Below, piece by piece: positions 5,969-10,754 of a DNA stretch of 10,754 bases. Source of the DNA: JAYZAP01 sp964645285 (GTDB lineage Bacteria; Pseudomonadota; Alphaproteobacteria; JAAXGF01); the NCBI GenBank assembly GCA_964645285.1, contig CAZYDR010000119.1, positions 1 through 10,754 on the forward strand, written 5' to 3'. The position numbers and the translations under genes were made by a program. Numbering within the stretch: the stretch's first letter is position 1; every line of letters starts with the position of its first letter. The notes below the pieces were generated by a model. That model was given only the letters and a program-made list of their open reading frames with translations, was not told the origin of the DNA and did not search any database.

Positions 5969-6799
5969 TCAAGCCAGATTTATCCGCATGTGTTCGCGGG
6001 CGACAAACGCGCCCGACCATAATTGCCGCGCTTCGTTTTCGACCTGCTCCATGAAGCGGTCCTCGTGGTCCGGGTCATGGTGGAAGATGGCCAGGCTCTT
6101 GACGTTGGCGGCCTTCGACAAGCGCACCGCTTCCTGCCATGTGGAATGACCCCAACCGATCTTGTTGGCGAATTCTTTGTCCGTATAGGTGCAGTCGTAG
6201 ATCAACAGGTCCGTGCCCTCGATCAGACCAAGAATTTTCTGATCGGGCTGGCCGATGATATGCTCGGTGTCGGTGACATAGCACATGGATTTACCGGCAT
6301 ATTCGATGCGGTAACCGGTGGCGCCGTCAGGGTGATTGAGTTCGACAGACTTGATCCTGACCTTGGGATTGACCGACAGGTTGAACGAATCGCCGGCATT
6401 GAAATCTTCAAAGGACTCGGCCGCGTGCATGGCGTCCAGAGGTACCGGAAACGTCGGCGTGGTCATCTGGCCGGCGAGCACGTTGCGCACGCCGCCGAAC
6501 TTCGACAGATGCCCGGCCATGATGGTGAACGAGCAGTCGCGACGAAATGCCGGCGAGAAAAAGGGAAAGCCGTTGATGTGGTCCCAGTGAACATGAGACA
6601 GGAAAATAGTCGCGTGATTGACGTTCTTTTTTACCAGCCAGTGGCCGAGATTGCGTATGCCGGTACCGGCGTCGAAGATCATTCGGGTGCCGCCACAGGA
6701 GACTTCAACGCAACTGGTATTACCGCAAAACGCGAGGTGGTTTGGCGACGGACAGGCAATGCTGCCCCGGACCCCCCAGAACTTGAGCTTAAATCCCAT
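5969..6799 (-). CDS. MBL-fold metallo-hydrolase
   Basis: A 276-residue metallo-beta-lactamase-fold hydrolase, predicted cytoplasmic. The N-terminus KLKFWGVRGSIACPSP and NTSCVEV mark a widespread MBL subfamily of unsettled substrate. Metal-binding motifs are present in order: Asp43 in IFDAGTG, the HVHWDH motif at 69-74, His156 in ELNHPDG, Asp177 in YVTDTEH and/or Asp202 in IYDCTY, His218 in GWGHST, and His240-241 in IFHHDPDH. All the metal ligands expected for a binuclear site appear intact. The start is supported by AAGGT 6 nt upstream. It converges on the receiver gene (98-nt gap) and diverges from the phosphonate monoester hydrolase gene. A phosphodiesterase role would suit that neighbour, and PhnP of phosphonate breakdown is also an MBL phosphodiesterase, but the N-terminal motifs do not look like PhnP and the substrate cannot be read from the sequence. 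Confidence 0.88.
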   Translation of the reverse strand: MGFKLKFWGVRGSIACPSPNHLAFCGNTSCVEVSCGGTRMIFDAGTGIRNLGHWLVKKNVNHATIFLSHVHWDHINGFPFFSPAFRRDCSFTIMAGHLSKFGGVRNVLAGQMTTPTFPVPLDAMHAAESFEDFNAGDSFNLSVNPKVRIKSVELNHPDGATGYRIEYAGKSMCYVTDTEHIIGQPDQKILGLIEGTDLLIYDCTYTDKEFANKIGWGHSTWQEAVRLSKAANVKSLAIFHHDPDHEDRFMEQVENEARQLWSGAFVAREHMRINLA

Positions 6800-6805
6800 A
6801 CAACG

Positions 6806-6810
6806 ACCTT
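6806..6810 (-). promoter_or_regulatory. Shine-Dalgarno of the MBL-fold hydrolase gene
   Basis: Read on the minus strand, AAGGT ends 6 nt before the ATG at 6799-6797 and supports that start. Confidence 0.6.
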
Positions 6811-6856
6811 TGGCCGAACCGCCTCGGAACTACTTTCCCCAAAACTTAAATACCGT

Positions 6857-6862
6857 ATTATA
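6857..6862 (-). promoter_or_regulatory. Possible -10 element for the MBL-fold hydrolase gene
   Basis: Read on the minus strand this is a perfect TATAAT, about 57 nt before the start codon. At 16-18 nt spacing I find no recognisable -35 (CACGCA at 6880-6885 is the 17-nt candidate), so the call rests on the hexamer and its location in the divergent region. Confidence 0.3.
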
Positions 6863-6937
6863 GAGCGGAGCCAAACCTCTGCGTGGGTTTTTCGGGTCCG
6901 CCACCATGCCCTCGTACTGACTTTATGGGCTCATATC

Positions 6938-8467
6938 ATGGCTAAGCCACTGAACGTTCTGTTTGTTACGCCTGATCAATGGCGCGCCGATTGCCTGTCG
7001 CTGCTCGGCCACTCGACCGTTCGCACCCCCCATCTTGACGCCCTTGCCGCGGATGGTGTGCTGTTCGCCAATCACTTTGTCCAGTGCTCGCCCTGTGGCC
7101 CGAGTCGGGCATCCCTGTTAACCGGCACCTATATGATGAACCATCGCTCGCGGCGCAACGGCACGCCGCTGGATAATCGATTCACCAACCTGGCGCGTGA
7201 GGTGCGCGAGGCGGGCTATGACCCGTCCTTGATCGGTTATACCGACACCAGTCTGGATCCACGCGCCAGCGGCAGCGAGGCGCCGGTGTTGGGCCAGGGC
7301 TATGAAGGCGTGCTGCCCGGCTTCACGTCACTGGCCCCTGTGCCGACCCACCCGAATGCCTGGGTCGATCACTTGGCGGCCAAGGGCTACGAGGTCACCG
7401 AGAAGCCGTTCGACATGTATGGCTCCCCGGACAGCCATTGGGCGGCCGGCGGTTTCGGCCCCTTTGATGCCCCGGCGCGCTATAGCGCCGAGGACAGCGA
7501 TACCGCGTACTGCACCGACATCGCCATCGACCACATTGCCGGTCAGGGTGAGACGCCGTGGTTTCTGCATGTCTCCTACCTCAGGCCTCATCCGCCCTAC
7601 ATTGCGCCCGAGCCCTACAATCGTATGTACGATCCGGCGACCGTGCCGGCGCCGCGCCGGGCGGCGACGCCCGAGGACGAGACGGCTATCCATCCTTTCG
7701 TCGGTTTCGGCCACAACAGCGCTCGTTATGTCGGTGATATGAGCGATGACGACTTGGCGAAGCTTCGCGCCACCTATTACGGCCTGATTACCGAGGTTGA
7801 CGACAGTATCGGCCGCCTCGTGGCCGCCCTCAAGGCTGGCGGCCAGTACGACAACACCCTGATCGTCATCACCAGCGATCACGGCGACACCATTGGCGAC
7901 CATTGGGTGGTCGGCAAGGAATGTTATTACGACAGCGCTTACCATGTGCCGTTGATCGTCCGTGCCCCCGGGACCGAGTGGGACGCCGGCCGGGGCGCCG
8001 TGGTCGATGCCTTCACCGAGAATATCGATATCATGCCGACGATCCTCGATCTCATGGGCCTCCCTGTGCCGGCGCAATGCGACGGCTATTCCCTGCGTGG
8101 TTTTCTTGACGGCGGCACACCGGCGCGCTGGCGAAGTGAAGTGCACTGGGAGTTCGACTTCAGCGACGTCGCCGACGATATGCCGGAAACCACGCTTGGC
8201 GTCGGCTTCGATGAATGTTCGCTCTCGGTGATCCGCGGGCGGCGCTACAAGTACATCCATTTCACCGGTCTTGATCCGCTGTTGTTCGACCTTGAGTTCG
8301 ACCCTGACGAGTACAACAACCTGGCCAACGATCCGGCCCACGCGGCGGTGGTTTTGGAATACGCCCAGAAGATGCTGTCGTGGCGCATGTCTCATAACGA
8401 ACGCACCTTGACCGGGTTCAAGCTGACGCCCGCGGGCATGGTCGAACTGGATCGGCCCCGGCGGTGA
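6938..8467 (+). CDS. pehA: Phosphonate monoester hydrolase / phosphodiesterase (formylglycine-dependent, sulfatase fold)
   Basis: A 509-residue alkaline-phosphatase-superfamily enzyme that should hydrolyse phosphonate monoesters and phosphodiesters; related enzymes are promiscuous toward sulfate esters. Metal ligands Asp13-Gln14 lie in VTPDQWRADCL. Cys53 in SPCGPSRASLLTG (51-63; codon 7094-7096) is the residue converted to formylglycine (CxPSR signature). The RPHPP motif holds His218, ITSDHGD holds Asp314-His315, and Lys327 follows. The C-terminal part (HWEFDFSDV, FDECSLSVIRGRRYKY, SWRMSHNERTLTGF) matches, from memory, the Rhizobium/Burkholderia phosphonate monoester hydrolases better than true sulfatases. 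Length equals that family, and there is no signal peptide. ATG 6938 is chosen because homology begins there. The frame is open further upstream only as the antisense of the MBL gene. The ribosome site is weak (GGGC). It is followed by putA after 7 nt. Activity needs a formylglycine-generating system, not seen here. Confidence 0.85.
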   Translation: MAKPLNVLFVTPDQWRADCLSLLGHSTVRTPHLDALAADGVLFANHFVQCSPCGPSRASLLTGTYMMNHRSRRNGTPLDNRFTNLAREVREAGYDPSLIGYTDTSLDPRASGSEAPVLGQGYEGVLPGFTSLAPVPTHPNAWVDHLAAKGYEVTEKPFDMYGSPDSHWAAGGFGPFDAPARYSAEDSDTAYCTDIAIDHIAGQGETPWFLHVSYLRPHPPYIAPEPYNRMYDPATVPAPRRAATPEDETAIHPFVGFGHNSARYVGDMSDDDLAKLRATYYGLITEVDDSIGRLVAALKAGGQYDNTLIVITSDHGDTIGDHWVVGKECYYDSAYHVPLIVRAPGTEWDAGRGAVVDAFTENIDIMPTILDLMGLPVPAQCDGYSLRGFLDGGTPARWRSEVHWEFDFSDVADDMPETTLGVGFDECSLSVIRGRRYKYIHFTGLDPLLFDLEFDPDEYNNLANDPAHAAVVLEYAQKMLSWRMSHNERTLTGFKLTPAGMVELDRPRR

Positions 8468-8472
8468 GGGGG
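8466..8472 (+). promoter_or_regulatory. Shine-Dalgarno of putA overlapping the preceding stop codon
   Basis: GAGGGGG begins inside the TGA stop (8465-8467) of the hydrolase gene. Its GAGG ends 5 nt before ATG 8475. This fixes the putA start and makes translational coupling likely. Confidence 0.75.
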
Positions 8473-8474
8473 CA

Positions 8475-10754
8475 ATGACCGACGCCATGATCCACGCCCG
8501 GCCAGGGGCCTCTTGGGATCCGCTGCGCCGGGCCATTGCCGACAACTACCGCGCCGATGAGACCATCTGCGTCGAGGCTCTGCTGGCCGAGGCTGATCTC
8601 GATGGCCCGGCCCGCCGTCGGGTCGCCGAGCGGGCCCAGGTCCTGGTCGCCAGCGTCCGCGCCGGTCGCCAGGGCGCCGGCGGCATCGACGCCTTCCTTC
8701 AGGAATATGAGCTCTCGACCCAGGAAGGGGTGATGCTCATGTGTTTGGCCGAGGCTCTGCTGCGCATTCCCGACGGTGAGACCGCCGACCGGCTGATCCG
8801 CGATAAGCTCGGCGATGCCGACTGGGAGGGCCACCTCGGGCGCAGCAACTCGCTGTTCGTCAATGCCTCGACCTGGGGGCTGATGCTGACGGGGCGCATC
8901 GTGCGGCTCGATCCCGGGTTGACCGGCCATGTGGGCTCAGCTCTCGGCCGCCTGGTGGCGCAAAGCGGCGAGCCGGTGATCCGCCAGGCGTTGATCCAGG
9001 CCATGCGCATTCTCGGCCGCCAGTTCGTCATGGGCCGGACCATCGACGAGGCCATCGAGCGCGGACGCCCGGCCGAGGCCGAAGGCTATCGCCATTCCTT
9101 CGACATGCTCGGCGAGGCGGCGCGGACCCAGGCTGACGCCAAGCGTTACATGGCGGCCTACGGCGCCGCCATCGCCGCTATCGGCGGCGCGTCGAATAGC
9201 GGCGATGTGTTCGCCCAACCAAGTATCTCCGTCAAGCTATCGGCCCTGCATCCGCGCTTTGAATATGCCCAGAGCGATCGCGTGCTCGGTGAACTGGCGC
9301 CCCGGCTTCTCACCCTGGCGCGGCGCGCCATGGACCACGGCATCGGGTTCACGGTGGATGCCGAGGAGGCCGACCGCCTGGAGCCCTCCCTCGATGTTAT
9401 CGAAGCGGTGTACAGCGACCCGGCGCTCCACGGCTGGGAAGGCTTCGGCGTCGCCCTGCAAACCTATCTAAAGCGAGCGCCCCAGGTGATCGACTGGCTC
9501 TCCGCCCTGGCCCGATGTGGCGGTCGCCGCATACCGTTGCGCGTGGTCAAGGGCGCCTATTGGGATGCCGAGATCAAACGCGCCCAGGAACTCGGCCTCG
9601 ACGGCTATCCGGTATTCACCCGCAAGGCCTCAACTGACGTTTCCTATATCGCCTGCGCGCGCCGCATCCTGGCGGCCGGCGATGCCTTCTATCCCCAGTT
9701 CGCCACCCACAACGCCCAGACCCTGGCGGTGGTGCTGGAACTGGCCGGCGACAATCGCGATTTCGAGTTCCAGCGTCTCCACGGCATGGGCGAGGCGCTT
9801 TATTGCGAGATTGTCGGTCCCGAAAAGCTGGACATTCCCTGCCGGGTCTATGCCCCGGTGGGCAGTCACGAGGAACTATTGCCCTATCTGGTGCGCCGAC
9901 TGCTTGAGAACGGCTCCAACACCTCATTCGTTAATCGAATCGTTGACGAGGCTCTACCGGTAGCCGAAATCGCCGCCGACCCGGTGGTCGAATTGCGCGC
10001 CATCGACAGTAAGCCCCATCCCCGCATCCCGCTGCCCGCCGATCTCTACGGCGAGGGCCGGACCAATGCCCATGGCATCGACCTGACTGACCGGGCCGCC
10101 CTCGAGCCACAGGCCAAGGCCATGGCCGAGGCGGTGGCAGCGCCGTTGCGGGCCGGACTAGCAGGCGCGGGACGGCAAATCACCGATCCAGCCGACCGCC
10201 GCCGGGTTGTCGGCAGCGTTGTTGAAGCCGATTGCGTCGCTGTCGAGCAGGCTGTGGCCACCGCCGTGAATGCCTTTCCGGATTGGGCTACTACGCCTGC
10301 CGGCGAACGCGCGTATTGCCTCGATCGCATGGCCGCTCTGCTGGAAGAGAATACCGCCGAGGCCATGGCCATTTGCGTGCGCGAGGCCGGCAAAACCATC
10401 GCCGACGCTCTAGCCGAGGTCCGCGAGGCGGTCGATTTCTGCCGCTACTACGCCACTCGGGCCAGGGCTGATTTCGCCGCGCCGGTGGCGTTGCCCGGTC
10501 CGACCGGAGAGAGCAACCAGATCTCGCTCCATGGCCGCGGCGTGTTCACCTGCATCGCGCCGTGGAACTTCCCCCTGGCCATCTTTACCGGCCAGGTCAC
10601 CGCTGCCCTGGTGGCGGGCAACGCGGTCATCGCCAAGCCGGCCGAGCAGACGCCATTGATTGCCGATTTCGCGGTGCGGTTGTTGCACTGGGCCGGCGTG
10701 CCCGACGCGGTGGTTTCACCCCTCATCGGACCATTGGTGGCGGGCTGCCTCCCA
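8475..10754 (+). CDS. putA: Bifunctional proline dehydrogenase / L-glutamate gamma-semialdehyde dehydrogenase, 3' truncated by window
   Basis: The first 760 residues of PutA, which oxidises proline to glutamate with FAD and then NAD+. An alpha-helical arm (about 1-200) comes first, with no N-terminal ribbon-helix-helix domain, so this is a short, non-DNA-binding PutA. The proline dehydrogenase barrel shows SVKLSALHPRFEY (252-264), YLKRAP (331-336), LRVVKGAYWDAEIKRAQ (355-371), QFATHNAQTL (408-417), FEFQRLHGMGEALY (430-443) and YLVRRLLENGSNTSFVN (471-487) with substrate-binding Arg474-Arg475. The aldehyde dehydrogenase half begins near GRQITDPADRR (566-576) and reaches CIAPWNFPLAIFTGQ and ALVAGNAVIAKPAEQT (NAD site); its catalytic cysteine lies beyond the window. 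The last dozen residues (SPLIGPLVAGCLP) do not show the expected HLIPGDG motif. Strong GAGGGGG before ATG 8475; probably co-transcribed with the upstream hydrolase. Confidence 0.95.
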   Translation, partial: MTDAMIHARPGASWDPLRRAIADNYRADETICVEALLAEADLDGPARRRVAERAQVLVASVRAGRQGAGGIDAFLQEYELSTQEGVMLMCLAEALLRIPDGETADRLIRDKLGDADWEGHLGRSNSLFVNASTWGLMLTGRIVRLDPGLTGHVGSALGRLVAQSGEPVIRQALIQAMRILGRQFVMGRTIDEAIERGRPAEAEGYRHSFDMLGEAARTQADAKRYMAAYGAAIAAIGGASNSGDVFAQPSISVKLSALHPRFEYAQSDRVLGELAPRLLTLARRAMDHGIGFTVDAEEADRLEPSLDVIEAVYSDPALHGWEGFGVALQTYLKRAPQVIDWLSALARCGGRRIPLRVVKGAYWDAEIKRAQELGLDGYPVFTRKASTDVSYIACARRILAAGDAFYPQFATHNAQTLAVVLELAGDNRDFEFQRLHGMGEALYCEIVGPEKLDIPCRVYAPVGSHEELLPYLVRRLLENGSNTSFVNRIVDEALPVAEIAADPVVELRAIDSKPHPRIPLPADLYGEGRTNAHGIDLTDRAALEPQAKAMAEAVAAPLRAGLAGAGRQITDPADRRRVVGSVVEADCVAVEQAVATAVNAFPDWATTPAGERAYCLDRMAALLEENTAEAMAICVREAGKTIADALAEVREAVDFCRYYATRARADFAAPVALPGPTGESNQISLHGRGVFTCIAPWNFPLAIFTGQVTAALVAGNAVIAKPAEQTPLIADFAVRLLHWAGVPDAVVSPLIGPLVAGCLP

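Larger units (their letters stand above)
6800..6937. other. Divergent intergenic region
   Basis: These 138 nt lie between the MBL gene (-) and the sulfatase-fold gene (+) and must hold the promoters for both. An AT-rich core spans about 6839-6863. Only a -10-like TATAAT on the minus strand stands out. On the plus strand TATTAT at 6856-6861 overlaps it, with no good -35. I see no clear operator palindrome. Confidence 0.45.

Noticed and set aside
6854..6861. A plus-strand -10 (TATTAT) for the hydrolase gene.
   Set aside because: No usable -35 lies at 16-18 nt, and the hexamer overlaps the better minus-strand TATAAT.
6023..6937. A reading frame open for over 900 nt on the plus strand, opposite the MBL gene and continuous with the hydrolase frame, which could suggest a fused N-terminal domain on the hydrolase.
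   Set aside because: It is the antisense of a well-supported minus-strand gene with intact metal motifs. The hydrolase homology starts at ATG 6938 and the extension shows no recognisable domain.
7328..8545. A 405-codon minus-strand open frame opposite the hydrolase gene.
   Set aside because: It is a GC-rich shadow frame: the opposite strand encodes a full-length enzyme with all catalytic motifs, and the frame shows no family motif.

Overview
The window is GC-rich, tightly packed bacterial chromosome that looks alphaproteobacterial, most likely a Rhodospirillales-like lineage. That placement is inference. It rests on a leucine-degradation (liu) operon in canonical order, a receiver protein carrying a TGPERR linker like the FGPDRR linker seen in that group, a short PutA without a DNA-binding domain, and an intergenic CTAGAGC-type palindrome.

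Positions 1-4112 (+ strand) hold the distal part of a leucine/isovalerate catabolic operon. In order: the C-terminal end of methylcrotonyl-CoA carboxylase beta (liuB), 3-methylglutaconyl-CoA hydratase (liuC), the biotin-carrying alpha subunit (liuD) and HMG-CoA lyase (liuE). Together they take 3-methylcrotonyl-CoA to acetyl-CoA plus acetoacetate. Gaps are 17, 2 and 1 nt, which fits one co-translated message.

Positions 4233-5870 (+) hold a phosphorelay pair: a small stand-alone Hpt protein with a clear AHNLKG phospho-histidine motif, then a receiver protein. By hand alignment the C-terminal domain of the receiver protein is an ungapped homologue of the Hpt protein, with the phospho-histidine replaced by aspartate. 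This receiver plus pseudo-Hpt architecture, beside an intact paralogue, is the most unusual thing in the window. No histidine kinase is present.

Positions 5867-5926 form a 60-nt near-palindrome between convergent genes. Positions 5969-6799 (- strand) encode a metallo-beta-lactamase-fold hydrolase. It diverges, across 138 nt, from a formylglycine-type phosphonate monoester hydrolase/phosphodiesterase (6938-8467, +). That gene is followed after 7 nt by putA (8475 to the window end), bifunctional proline dehydrogenase / glutamate-semialdehyde dehydrogenase, cut off by the window edge. The last ~35 nt do not match the expected ALDH sequence and may contain errors.

There is no RNA gene, CRISPR array, insertion sequence or prophage, and no non-coding stretch over 140 nt. 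Apart from the Hpt/receiver pair the gene content is ordinary metabolism.
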